DNA of 64,000 nucleotides from Sphaerisporangium album (GTDB lineage: Bacteria > Actinomycetota > Actinomycetes > Streptosporangiales > Streptosporangiaceae), in NCBI RefSeq assembly GCF_003323745.1, contig NZ_QOIL01000012.1:124001-188000 (forward strand). The letters are read 5' to 3'. Numbering within the stretch: position 1 is the first letter of the stretch; each line of letters starts with the position of its first letter. The notes under the pieces were generated by a model, which ran no database searches, was not told the origin of the DNA, and saw nothing but the letters and a program-made list of their open reading frames with translations. Below, one piece after another: positions 24,907 to 32,551 of the stretch. The translations under genes were made by a program, and so were the position numbers.

Positions 24907-25688
24907 TCAGGTGACCGGCAGCGCGAACGCCGCGCGCCAGGTGTCGCGGCCGACGACGCCGTCGGCGTCCAGGCCCTTCTCCTTCTGGAACGCCATGCAC
25001 ACCGCCCGCGAGGCGGCCCCGTAGGCGCCGTCCACGTCGATCGCCCAGCCGCGCCGCTTCATCTGCGCCTGCCAGACGCGCACGTCCTCGCCGCGGACCA
25101 CCGGCGGGTAGGCGAGCAGCCGCCCCGGGAACGGCGGCACGTCACCGCCAGCGGCCGGGACAATCGGCGCGGGCGACTTCCCGCCCGGCCGGGGCGCGCC
25201 CTTGCGCACCCACCCGTACAGGGCGTCCCCCGGGCAGCCGGTGGCGTAGCCGTCGCGGTGCCCTTGATCTCTTTGCCTGCGCCGCCGTGCTCGCGCAGGT
25301 AGTCGATGGCGTCCATGACGCCGAGCAGCAGCTCGTCATTCGGCTCGACGAGCCCGGCGTTGCCGACCAAGGCGAGGACGGCGAAGTGGGCGGAATTCAG
25401 GCCGCCCCCGTTGGCCGCGCACACATGCCCGGGACCGCGGCCGACGAAGACCTTGCGGTGCGGGCAGGCGACCATGCTGTAGCCGATGTCGATCCAGCCG
25501 TTGCCGTCCATATGGAACGCCTGCACCTGCCGCACCTTGGCGACGCACCGGTCGTGGTCGTCCAGGAGAGCCGGGTCGACCCTGTCCCCGGTGTAGTGGA
25601 CCTTGACGCCCCTCGTCGACAGCAGGGGCGAGTACGAGCCGCGGGGTGCGCGAGCGCCCCAGGCGGCACGGGTTACCAGATCGATCAC
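24907..25688 (-). pseudogene. Endolysin (amidase plus peptidoglycan-binding domain), frameshifted
   Basis: The first frame (from GTG 25688, GGAG upstream) encodes a PGRP/amidase_2-type N-acetylmuramoyl-L-alanine amidase: TRAAWGARAPRGSY, VKVHYTGDRVDPALL (zinc His), FHMDGNGWIDIGYSMVACPH and VFVGRGPG. At about 25259-25261 one base appears to be missing; the downstream frame continues GHRDGYATGCPGDALYGWVR (second zinc site) and then a PG-binding domain (VRVWQAQMKRRGWAIDVDGA, DGVVGRDTWRAA) to 24907. Restored length is about 260 aa, normal for actinophage lysins. As given, the protein would lose its zinc ligands near the C-terminus. Confidence 0.85.
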
Positions 25689-25709
25689 GGCTTCTCCTCA
25701 CGGTGTCTT

Positions 25710-26015
25710 CTACACGAGCCAGACGATGACTGCGACGGCGATCGGGCCGATGAACGCGGTAAGCGCCACGCCCAGCGCCCATCTGGCGTTGCCCCTGATC
25801 CGTTCGATGTCCTTCTCGGTACGGCCGACCCGATCGAGCACCGCGGACCGCTCAGCGTCGTAACGGTCGCGGGTGACGAACAGGTCCAGGCGTGTGGCGA
25901 TGACCTGGAGGTCCCGGTCGTGCTGGACGCGCATCTCGGCGATGTCGTCGCGGATGTCGCGGCGGGCGTCCTCCAGGCGGCGCGCCAGCTCGCTCAGGGA
26001 CGGCTCCTTGGCCAT
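25710..26015 (-). CDS. Coiled-coil membrane protein (XhlA-like)
   Basis: A 101-aa protein. Residues 5-75 form a charged coiled coil (SELARRLEDARRDIRDDIAE; DRVGRTEKDIERIRGN) and a single membrane helix closes the protein (LGVALTAFIGPIAVAVIVWL). This matches the XhlA or haemolysin-XhlA-like proteins encoded beside lysis genes in many phages, thought to assist the holin. Start ATG 26015 overlaps the preceding stop (TGATG), and the endolysin gene follows after 21 bp. Confidence 0.75.
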   Translation of the reverse strand: MAKEPSLSELARRLEDARRDIRDDIAEMRVQHDRDLQVIATRLDLFVTRDRYDAERSAVLDRVGRTEKDIERIRGNARWALGVALTAFIGPIAVAVIVWLV

Positions 26016-26524
26016 CACGCGGCCTCCATCGTGTAGGACACCTTGAACTCGGCCGACTCCAGGCGCATGGGCAGCGCGGCGTCGTGGTACACGAGGTAGC
26101 CCAACGGAGTGCCGGGGTGAACGAAGATGGGCCAGGTCTTGGTCCGGCAGGTGCCACCGGTCCCGGCCGGGCGCGGCCGGTGGTCGCTGGTGGCCGTCGA
26201 ATCGTAGCCGGTGACCAGGTTCAGCGGGTCGCGGACGAAGCGGTGCCGCACGTGGGTGGGGCGGTCGGCGGCGTCCAGGTCGGCGATGTCCTGCCAGACC
26301 ATCATCGCGGCCAGGTGTGCCCAGGCGTCGTGGCGGGGCCAGATCAGCCCGGCACGCGGGTCGGAGCTGGTCACGGTGCGGCCGGTGTCGGGCTGCTGTG
26401 CGGGGTGGAGCTTGTCGGGGTCGTAGGACTCGGCGGCGAAGGGGAACCGCACCAGGGTGTACTCCCTGGGCGGGATCATCTGAGGCCCGCCGGTTGTCAG
26501 TGAGCAGATCAGCCATCTCGTCAT
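26015..26524 (-). CDS. Phage minor structural protein, unknown role
   Basis: A 169-aa protein with no named domain. It is rich in aromatic and Thr/Asp residues typical of virion proteins (VRFPFAAESYDPDKLHPAQQ; DRPTHVRHRFVRDPLNLVTG; RLESAEFKVSYTMEAA). Start ATG 26524 is chosen because AGGAGG lies 9 nt upstream; ATG 26479 lacks a ribosome site. It is between tail-type and lysis genes, where actinophages encode minor tail proteins. Confidence 0.6.
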   Translation of the reverse strand: MTRWLICSLTTGGPQMIPPREYTLVRFPFAAESYDPDKLHPAQQPDTGRTVTSSDPRAGLIWPRHDAWAHLAAMMVWQDIADLDAADRPTHVRHRFVRDPLNLVTGYDSTATSDHRPRPAGTGGTCRTKTWPIFVHPGTPLGYLVYHDAALPMRLESAEFKVSYTMEAA

Positions 26525-26561
26525 GGGTCGATGCCTCCTGATGTTCGGCTGTGCCGGATGG

Positions 26562-27080
26562 TCAGGGCAGCGGTTCGACCAGCAGCCACGAGTCCTGAAT
26601 GGCGTGCGTGGATGTCGTGCCGGAGGAGATCCGCCCCTGGAGCTTGAAGGTCGTCGTCCCGGGCGTCAGGTCGGTGTAGACCTTCGTCCTGCTGGTCGAT
26701 CGCGGCACGGCCACGGGGTCGGTTGCGGCGCCATTGTTGTCGCCGGCTGCGCTGGCGCTGTTGGCCGTCGTGGGGGCGGCTGTGTTCGCTCCGCTCAGCA
26801 CGGGGGCGACGCGAAGGGTTGAGGTCCCTGTGGCGTTGTTGTAGCCGGAGAACCCCCCCGACACGCGAACTTTTCCGCTGGCGGGCACGACGATCGACAC
26901 GGTCGGCTGGCCGGTGTAGTCGAGGAAGGCACCGGTCGAGGCAACGGTGCGGTTACCGCCGCTCTCGTCGTGGGCGTACTGTCCGCCGGTCATGATGACC
27001 TGCATGGCGCGCAGGCGCTTCTCCAGGGCGGCGATGCGGCGCAGCAGCGTCGCGGTGTCGGTTGGGTCCAGGGTGCCCAT
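26562..27080 (-). CDS. Tail-fibre-like protein
   Basis: A 172-aa protein with a short N-terminal coiled coil (ATLLRRIAALEKRLRAMQVI) followed by a beta-rich, Gly/Thr/Ser-rich domain (TVSIVVPASGKVRVSGGFSG; RTKVYTDLTPGTTTFKLQGR; HAIQDSWLLVEPLP). This layout is typical of trimeric phage tail or receptor-binding proteins. Start ATG 27080. It resembles in style, but not in sequence, the decayed fragment at 21377-21628. Confidence 0.65.
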   Translation of the reverse strand: MGTLDPTDTATLLRRIAALEKRLRAMQVIMTGGQYAHDESGGNRTVASTGAFLDYTGQPTVSIVVPASGKVRVSGGFSGYNNATGTSTLRVAPVLSGANTAAPTTANSASAAGDNNGAATDPVAVPRSTSRTKVYTDLTPGTTTFKLQGRISSGTTSTHAIQDSWLLVEPLP

Positions 27081-27088
27081 GGCGCGGC

Positions 27089-27437
27089 CTACTTGAGCGG
27101 CGTGGGGACGGCCGGGATGGCGGGCGGCTCTCCGGCGTGCTGCGCGGGGGGCTCGGGGTCGGGCTCGGGGATGTTGACGACGATGACCGCTTCGGCGCCG
27201 GGGTAGTCGGCGGGGACGAATCCGCGTTCTGGGGTGCATGAAGGCATGCCGGGTGCGGCGGGACAGGTCGAGGTCGGCGATCTCCCAGGGCGTCAGGCCC
27301 TGGTCGGCCAGGTAGGTCTCGGCCTGAGCGATGGCGTCGGCGCGGCGGGTCTTGGCCTCTGCAACCTTGCCCGCATTGTCGGGCCTGGCCAGCGGACCCT
27401 GGTCGACGACGAGGCCGTGTCCGGGCAGGTGCTTCAC
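27089..27437 (-). pseudogene. Small phage protein, frameshifted
   Basis: From GTG 27437 (AGGAGG 6 nt upstream) the frame encodes KHLPGHGLVVDQGPLARPDN and QAETYLADQGLTPWEIADLD up to HAFMHP. In the CCCC run at 27231-27234 coding passes to another frame: ERGFVPADYPGAEAVIVVNI, then a Pro-rich end and stop at 27089. One extra C explains it. Restored length is about 115 aa. Function unknown; it lies among tail-type genes. Confidence 0.7.
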
Positions 27438-27447
27438 AGGGGACCTC

Positions 27448-28214
27448 CTAGATCTGGTAGACGCCGGCGAGCACGAGCTGGCAGCCGGACGCCCAGGCGA
27501 ACGGGATGGTGCCGCTGGCGCCGGTGCCGGTCTGCACGGGGATGCGGTCGACGCCGGCGGCGCCGCTGAGCAGGCCGCTGGACCAGGCGCCCGAGCCGTA
27601 GGTGGTGGTGGTGCCGGTGACCAGGCGGATGCGGATGTGCACCGTCTTGGCGGTGTCGGCCACCTTGTACGCCCCGGCCAGGGTGCCGTTTCCCAGCACC
27701 GGGTTGGTGGTGGCGCCTGTCCAGGTCGGATGCACGGGCTCGACGTCGCCCAGGGCGCGGGCGGCGGTCCGCGCCAGCCGCAGCGCCTCGGCCTCGACGT
27801 GCTCCGCCAAGTCCTGCTGCTCCTCGACCCTGCGGAGCAGGCCGACGATGCGCGAGAGCCGCGCGCCCGTGGACGCGCCGACAAGGGCGGTCAGGCCGAG
27901 CCGGTCGGCGATGGCTCCCTCCAGTTCGGCCACCGACACCTCGAGGTCGGCCAAGACGGCGAGGAGGTCATATCCAGCGGGGCCCGGCCGTCGCCGATGA
28001 CCGTGATGCCGGCCGTGATGTTCGCCGTCTTGGCCTCGCGCTCGGCGACGGCCAGGGCGTCGAGGCGGGTGCGCTGGTCGGCGGTGAGGTCGCGCTGTGC
28101 CCAGCGCCGGGGCGTACCCGGGACCAGCGCAGCGCGCAGCGCGGGCAGCCGACCGCGCAGGGCGGCCAGCTGCTCGTAGGCGCGCTCAGTGGTACCGGCC
28201 GGGTGCTGGGTCAC
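27448..28214 (-). pseudogene. Phage structural-type protein, frameshifted
   Basis: From GTG 28214 (GTGA overlap with the previous gene) codons read RAYEQLAALRGRLPALRAAL and AKTANITAGITVIGDGRAPL. Near 27970-27985 coding moves to another frame: YDLLAVLADLEVSVAELEGA, then LSRIVGLLRRVEEQQDLAEH, and a beta-rich end (TVHIRIRLVTGTTTTYGSGA). The second half has no natural start. Restored length is about 255 aa. The central part is related to the fragment at 5438-5644. Confidence 0.65.
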
Positions 28215-28837
28215 GGGCTCTGCCCGGCGACGACGTCGAGCAGCACGGCCCCGTGGCACAGGTCCGGCTCGGCCCACCAGTCCGCGGGCAGGCGGCACCA
28301 GCACGCCAGGTCGCGCCCGGCCAGCTCCCGGCGGGCCTGCTCGACCAGCTCGGGACGCGCGCGCAGGCGGGCCCGGTACAGCTCGACGGCCTCGGCCGTG
28401 GTGTGGACCTGGCCGCCGCACGCGCGGCATCCGTTGGGTGAGGTGCTGTGCGGGTTGGCGTAGGGCGAAGCGGGCAGGCCGGGCGCGGCGCGGCCGACGT
28501 ACAGCGCGCTGTCGGGGACGCGGCCGTGGAAGAGGTCGCCCTCGACCTGGACGCGCTGCCTGGGGGCCGGGACGCCGACGAGCTCATCGTCGAGCTCGGC
28601 CAGCAGCGCCATGGTGGCGCCCTCGTCGTACAGCCGTTGGTCGTACGTCTCGGCGGTCTGGGTGAGCAGGCGGCCGATGTGCGCGGCGCGGCCGGGCGTG
28701 AGGGTCAGCCTCACGGTCCTGCCGTCATCGAAGGTGGCGTTGAGGATGGTGACGTCCCGGTCCTCGTTCATCTGGACGCGGACCTCGGTCGGGTCGTCCG
28801 AGCCAGTGATCGTCTCGGGCTCGTGGTCGCTGTTCAT
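28211..28837 (-). CDS. DUF4326-domain phage protein
   Basis: A 208-aa protein. The C-terminal half is DUF4326: ALYVGRAAPGLPASPYANPH, then AVELYRARLRARPELVEQAR, then LAGRDLACWCRLPADWWAEP and the closing CHGAVLLD. This domain recurs in phage genomes and its biochemical role is unknown. The N-terminal half is acidic (TILNATFDDGRTVRLTLTPG). Start ATG 28837 has AAGGGA at good spacing; the frame extends to 28921 without another site. Confidence 0.8.
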   Translation of the reverse strand: MNSDHEPETITGSDDPTEVRVQMNEDRDVTILNATFDDGRTVRLTLTPGRAAHIGRLLTQTAETYDQRLYDEGATMALLAELDDELVGVPAPRQRVQVEGDLFHGRVPDSALYVGRAAPGLPASPYANPHSTSPNGCRACGGQVHTTAEAVELYRARLRARPELVEQARRELAGRDLACWCRLPADWWAEPDLCHGAVLLDVVAGQSP

Positions 28838-28917
28838 CGTGGTCCCTTCGTGGAGCGTGCGAGGCTTGGCTGGGACCACCCGGATAGCGCCCGGGTGGTC
28901 CCCTCGCGTGGTCGTGG

Positions 28918-29094
28918 TCACGGCCGGGCGAGCTTGCGGAGGTTGGCCAGGATGAGCCTGAGCAGACGCCCCTGCTCGGTGTCGGCGATCTCGTCGACCA
29001 CGTCGAGCGCGCCGCGGATCTGGTCGAGCTCGCGGGCGTCGTCGAGCTGGTCGGCGATCCGCCGGGCCGTCCGCGCCCTGGCCGTCGCGGTCAT
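28918..29094 (-). CDS. Small helical phage protein
   Basis: A 58-aa frame: TATARARTARRIADQLDDAR, then ELDQIRGALDVVDEIADTEQ, then GRLLRLILANLRKLARP. It is fully helical with no known domain. Its ATG at 29094 overlaps the stop of the upstream 70-aa gene (ATGA), which supports real translation. The stop at 28918 lies just upstream of the DUF4326 gene. Confidence 0.65.
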   Translation of the reverse strand: MTATARARTARRIADQLDDARELDQIRGALDVVDEIADTEQGRLLRLILANLRKLARP

Positions 29095-29303
29095 CGGTCG
29101 GCCTGCCCGTCCGGCTCGGGCCGCTCGATCAGGGCCGTCACCTCGTCGAGCCGGGCGTTGACCTGGACTCCGAACCGGTCGACCCGGGCCTGAAGGTCGC
29201 GGACCTCCTCGGTGGTCGGAGTGTCGGGCTGCTGGATGCCGAGGAGCTGGTCGAGCTTGCGCTCGATCCTGTCCAGGGCCTCGATGTGCTGCTGATCGGT
29301 CAT
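29091..29303 (-). CDS. Small coiled-coil phage protein
   Basis: A 70-aa acidic protein made of two predicted coiled coils: HIEALDRIERKLDQLLGIQQ and EVRDLQARVDRFGVQVNARL. No named domain. Start ATG 29303 is preceded by AAGGGAACC. It is coupled to the following 58-aa gene by a 4-bp overlap and follows the replication ATPase gene. Confidence 0.65.
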   Translation of the reverse strand: MTDQQHIEALDRIERKLDQLLGIQQPDTPTTEEVRDLQARVDRFGVQVNARLDEVTALIERPEPDGQADR

Positions 29304-29387
29304 GTCCGGTTCCCTTCTGATCGGGATGGATGGGTCAGGCTGAGGCGTCGTCGGGGAACGCCCCCGTCCCAGCGATGGACGGGCGGG

Positions 29388-30191
29388 TCATCCGGGAGCG
29401 ACTTCCTCGTAGTAGGGCGCCCAGTTGCCAGGAGCCCTCACGGGCCGAGGCGGGACCATGAACGTCAGCGGCGGGGACGCAACGCCGCCCTGGCGGCGCC
29501 GGTCGTTGCCGTCGAAGACGACCCGCTGGGCCATCTCGTTCAACCGCCCGGTGATCCGGTCACCGAGGCGTTCCTTGATCTCGTCGAGCTCCAAGTTCGA
29601 GACGAAGACCGTGGGGGCCATGTGCTCGTAGCGGTAGTTCACGAGCCGGAACACCACCTCGTTCACGGTCCAGTCGCTGGCCTTCGCGCTGCCGAGGTCG
29701 TCGAGAACAAGCAGCTCGGCCTGCGCGACCCGCTCGAACTCCGCTTCGGAGTCCACGCCGGGGCGTGGCCGCAGCCGGGCGAATAGGTCGCCCTCGGTCA
29801 GGGCCGCCCAGTGGGCTGCGATGCCCGCCTCGGCGACGGCCCGGATGACTCCGTACGCCTCGAAGGTCTTGCCCCGGCCCGTCGCGCCGAGCAGGAACAG
29901 AGACCCGCCACGGGCCAGGCCCCGACCGGGTACCGCGTTGGTCGCCGAGATCAGCGCGTCCGTCCAGGCGGCGATCTCCGCGTGAGTGATCGCGGCGTCG
30001 CGGTAGCGCAGCGGGATGCGGTCGCGGGTCCGCTGGACCAGGTCGCGCCGCCGCTCCAGCTCGAACTCGCGGCGCTGCTGGTCGGCGTCCGAGGTCACCG
30101 AGCGGAGCGAACGGTCGGCGACGTTGGCCAGGCAACGCTCGGCGAGAACGCCGATGCTCTGCGGTCTCCTGTCGTGGATGGGTGCGGTCAT
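29388..30191 (-). CDS. DnaC/IstB-like replication ATPase
   Basis: A 267-aa AAA-type ATPase. Walker A is LFLLGATGRGKTFEAYGVIR, Walker B LLVLDDLGSAKASDW, sensor 1 PTVFVSNLEL, and an arginine-finger region lies near RITGRLNEMAQRVVFDG. It matches DnaC-like helicase loaders of actinophages, which act with a DNA-binding initiator. Start ATG 30191 overlaps the stop of the upstream initiator-like gene (ATGA), so the two form a replication module. Confidence 0.88.
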   Translation of the reverse strand: MTAPIHDRRPQSIGVLAERCLANVADRSLRSVTSDADQQRREFELERRRDLVQRTRDRIPLRYRDAAITHAEIAAWTDALISATNAVPGRGLARGGSLFLLGATGRGKTFEAYGVIRAVAEAGIAAHWAALTEGDLFARLRPRPGVDSEAEFERVAQAELLVLDDLGSAKASDWTVNEVVFRLVNYRYEHMAPTVFVSNLELDEIKERLGDRITGRLNEMAQRVVFDGNDRRRQGGVASPPLTFMVPPRPVRAPGNWAPYYEEVAPG

Positions 30192-31060
30192 CACAACTCC
30201 CCGTAGTAGCCGGATGAATCTGTGGGGTCGCGGTACGGCTGGTGGCCTGGTGCGGCCTTGGTACCGTCGCGCTGCGCCTGGAGGCGCAAGGTGTCGTACT
30301 TCTCGCGGAGCTTGTGCATGGAGAGCACGTTCGACCGCCAGAACTCCGAGTCCTGGCACCAGTCGATGGCCTTGTGCACCTGCTCCTCGGTCCGGCCGTC
30401 GGCGTCGATCATCAGCCGGACGGCGTCCCTCCATCGCTTGCTGATCGTGGGCCGCTTGCTGTCGTTCTGCTCGATGCGGTCCGCGAGGTGCTCGCAGATC
30501 CGTTCGACGTCTTCGCGGACTGGGTCGCCGTCGCGCGGCGAAGCCGACGACGAAGAAGTAAGAAGTACTTCTTCTGTGGGGTTGGGGTTGGGAGCACCCG
30601 TTACGGGGCCGTTAGTAACGCCGTTACGGGTGCCGTTACGCTTCTCGGCCTTCTGGCGGTCACGCCATGCCCTCTGACGTGCGGCGTTGCTCTTGCGCCC
30701 GGCCTCGATCTGCTCCTTCGACCCCTGGTAATCGAGGTAGTCGTGGACGCGATACCCCCCCTCGACCTCATGCCAGAGACGGGCCTCGACCAGTCTCCTG
30801 ATGACGATGCGCGCTATGGCGGGCGTTAGGTCGTCGTTACTGCTCCCGTTAGTAACGGCGTTACGGTCGGCGTTACGCACTGCCTCGACCGCGTCCTCGA
30901 AGTCGAGCAGGCGAGCCGCCGTCCTGCGCGGTATGAACCCATCGCTCAGGTTCCTGTTACACCAGGCGAGCGAGGCGGTGAACAGCGCGATCCCCAGCGA
31001 CCCGACCCGGTCGAACTTCGGGTGATCGTAGAAGTCGTCGCTGAGGCGTACCCACGCCAC
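30191..31060 (-). CDS. Phage replication initiator-like protein
   Basis: A 289-aa protein. The N-terminus (MAWVRLSDDFYDHPKFDRVG, then LGIALFTASLAWCNRNLSDG) is the winged-helix start found in replisome-organiser proteins of actinophages. A linker rich in Lys, Asn and Ser follows (about 125-165). The C-terminus has a DnaD-like helical part (MIDADGRTEEQVHKAIDWCQ). It probably binds the origin and recruits the DnaC-like partner encoded next. Seven GTTAC/GTAAC-type motifs occur within the gene (30599-30875), which could act as iterons. Start ATG 31060. Confidence 0.8.
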   Translation of the reverse strand: MAWVRLSDDFYDHPKFDRVGSLGIALFTASLAWCNRNLSDGFIPRRTAARLLDFEDAVEAVRNADRNAVTNGSSNDDLTPAIARIVIRRLVEARLWHEVEGGYRVHDYLDYQGSKEQIEAGRKSNAARQRAWRDRQKAEKRNGTRNGVTNGPVTGAPNPNPTEEVLLTSSSSASPRDGDPVREDVERICEHLADRIEQNDSKRPTISKRWRDAVRLMIDADGRTEEQVHKAIDWCQDSEFWRSNVLSMHKLREKYDTLRLQAQRDGTKAAPGHQPYRDPTDSSGYYGEL

Positions 31061-31061
31061 C

Positions 31062-31871
31062 TCAGTCCGCCGCGGGCTCGATGGTGATCAGGGCCATCTG
31101 CCGGAGCGGAGGCATCCGACCGGCGCGGACTCCGGCCGCGACCAGTCGCCGCCAGATGAACGCCTCTCCTCTCGGGGTGACGTAGGTGACGGACCGTTCG
31201 AGCGGCGCCCGGTCGGGGTCGACGTTCACCAGGGCGACCTTGACCTCGAAGTAGCCGGCCTGTACGTACATGGCCATCGGCTCGTTGCGACGCGATCCTG
31301 TCTGGATCAGCACGTGTTCCGCGAACAGGAACTCCCGGAGCGCCTTCTCTCTCAGCCCGAACCTCTTGGCCACCGTGCCGACCAGGGCGAGCCCGTCGGC
31401 GTCCATGGTTTGGCGGGCACGGGCGGCCTCCGGCTCCAGCTCGGCGATCTTCGCCTGTTTGGCCTCGATCTCCCGGGCCTGCCTCGCGGCGAGCTCCAGC
31501 GCCTCGGCGTACGACGCCGGGATGACGTGCTGCGGCTGGACCGTGTACGAGCCGGTGTGACGGATCGCGGGCAGCACCTCGTGCGTCACCCACCGCTTGA
31601 ACGCCTTGGCCTCCGGCTTGCGGCTGCGGAGGATCAGCGAGTACAGGCCGGGCTCGTTGATGACGATCGTCGACTGCTGACGTCCCATGGAGTCGATGAC
31701 CGGGACAGTGTCATGCTCATCGTCGTCCAGCAGGTTGAGCGAGGCCCTCGCGTCAGCGATGCCGAGGATCTCGGCAGCGTCGCGGCCGACGAACCACGAC
31801 TCGCCGTTGAGCAGGATCGCGCGGATCGTCTGTCCCGTGTCGGGACAGACGAAGCGCTGCAACTCGCTCAT
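31062..31871 (-). CDS. Phage antirepressor (BRO-N plus C-terminal KilAC-like domain)
   Basis: A 269-aa protein. The N-terminal BRO-N domain (about 5-105) includes TIRAILLNGESWFVGRDAAE, NEPGLYSLILRSRKPEAKAF and KRWVTHEVLPAIRHTGSYTV. A coiled coil follows (about 125-155), then a C-terminal antirepressor domain (VAKRFGLREKALREFLFAEH). Such proteins counter the prophage repressor or regulate early genes. Start ATG 31871 overlaps the previous stop (ATGA). Confidence 0.9.
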   Translation of the reverse strand: MSELQRFVCPDTGQTIRAILLNGESWFVGRDAAEILGIADARASLNLLDDDEHDTVPVIDSMGRQQSTIVINEPGLYSLILRSRKPEAKAFKRWVTHEVLPAIRHTGSYTVQPQHVIPASYAEALELAARQAREIEAKQAKIAELEPEAARARQTMDADGLALVGTVAKRFGLREKALREFLFAEHVLIQTGSRRNEPMAMYVQAGYFEVKVALVNVDPDRAPLERSVTYVTPRGEAFIWRRLVAAGVRAGRMPPLRQMALITIEPAAD

Positions 31872-32152
31872 CAGTGGGTCTCGGCGAAACGCGCGGCCTC
31901 GATGTGCGCCAAGACGTCGCTTTCCCAGGCGACGACGCGGCGGCCGAGGCGGAAGTAGTAGCTGGCCTGGCCCTGGTGGCGGAGCCACCGCTCCGTGGCG
32001 GGTGAGGTCCGCTTCATCGCCGCGACCTCGTCGATGGTGAGCCAGCGGTCGTTGCTCCGCTTCTCGCGCAGCTGCTCGGCTACCTGCGGAGATAGGGAGG
32101 TGCTGACGGAGAGATCGCTGCGAACCTGAGAGAACTCAGTGGTACTTTTCAC
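31871..32152 (-). CDS. Excisionase-like helix-turn-helix protein
   Basis: A 93-aa protein with a MerR-like helix-turn-helix of the Xis/AlpA type: DRWLTIDEVAAMKRTSPATE, then RWLRHQGQASYYFRLGRRVV and AWESDVLAHI. Excisionases of this type direct integrase towards excision. Start GTG 32152 has AAGGA 8 nt upstream. It is the first gene of the long leftward operon, divergent from the repressor, as in many actinobacterial elements. Confidence 0.85.
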   Translation of the reverse strand: MKSTTEFSQVRSDLSVSTSLSPQVAEQLREKRSNDRWLTIDEVAAMKRTSPATERWLRHQGQASYYFRLGRRVVAWESDVLAHIEAARFAETH

Positions 32153-32241
32153 TTGCGCGTCCTTGTTGGCATCCGTTGGTAGCGGTAGACGTCGGGGATC
32201 AACGCGCTCTGGGCCTGGCGGGGGTAGGAGCCCGCCGGGCC

Positions 32242-32255
32242 CATCTCATGAGATG
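32242..32255. promoter_or_regulatory. 14-bp perfect palindrome in control region
   Basis: CATCTCATGAGATG lies 90 bp upstream of the excisionase-like gene, in the 399-bp region between divergent operons of element B. It is a plausible operator for a dimeric regulator of the leftward operon. Confidence 0.45.
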
Positions 32256-32455
32256 AGCCCTTCGGCCGTTGCTGCTAGATCAGCGACTCACCAGCACCAT
32301 ACGACACGCGGCGCCCACGTGTCACCATCAACGGGAACGAACAGACACCCAATGTGCAACACAGAGCCTCCCCGGTCAGGACGCGACATAGCAACAGCGT
32401 AGAAGCCATAGGAAGCATCGCGCTTGTACACAACTCGGGCATACATATCGTTGGG

Positions 32456-32480
32456 CATTGTTGACAATGCTTGTGCATCG
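32456..32480 (+). promoter_or_regulatory. Repressor promoter with palindromic operator
   Basis: GCATTGTTGACAATGC (32456-32471) is a perfect 7-bp inverted repeat around TG. It contains a consensus -35 TTGACA (32462-32467); a weak -10 (GCTATC) follows at about 17 bp spacing. An operator over the -35 of the repressor gene is what autorepression would need. A related motif, TTGTACACAA, lies about 30 bp upstream. Confidence 0.6.
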
Positions 32481-32551
32481 TGGGCTATCGTGGGTTGCAC
32501 ACGGAAGGGTCGCCCTGTTGGAACTCCCCCAAGCACAGGAGCAGTCACCCC

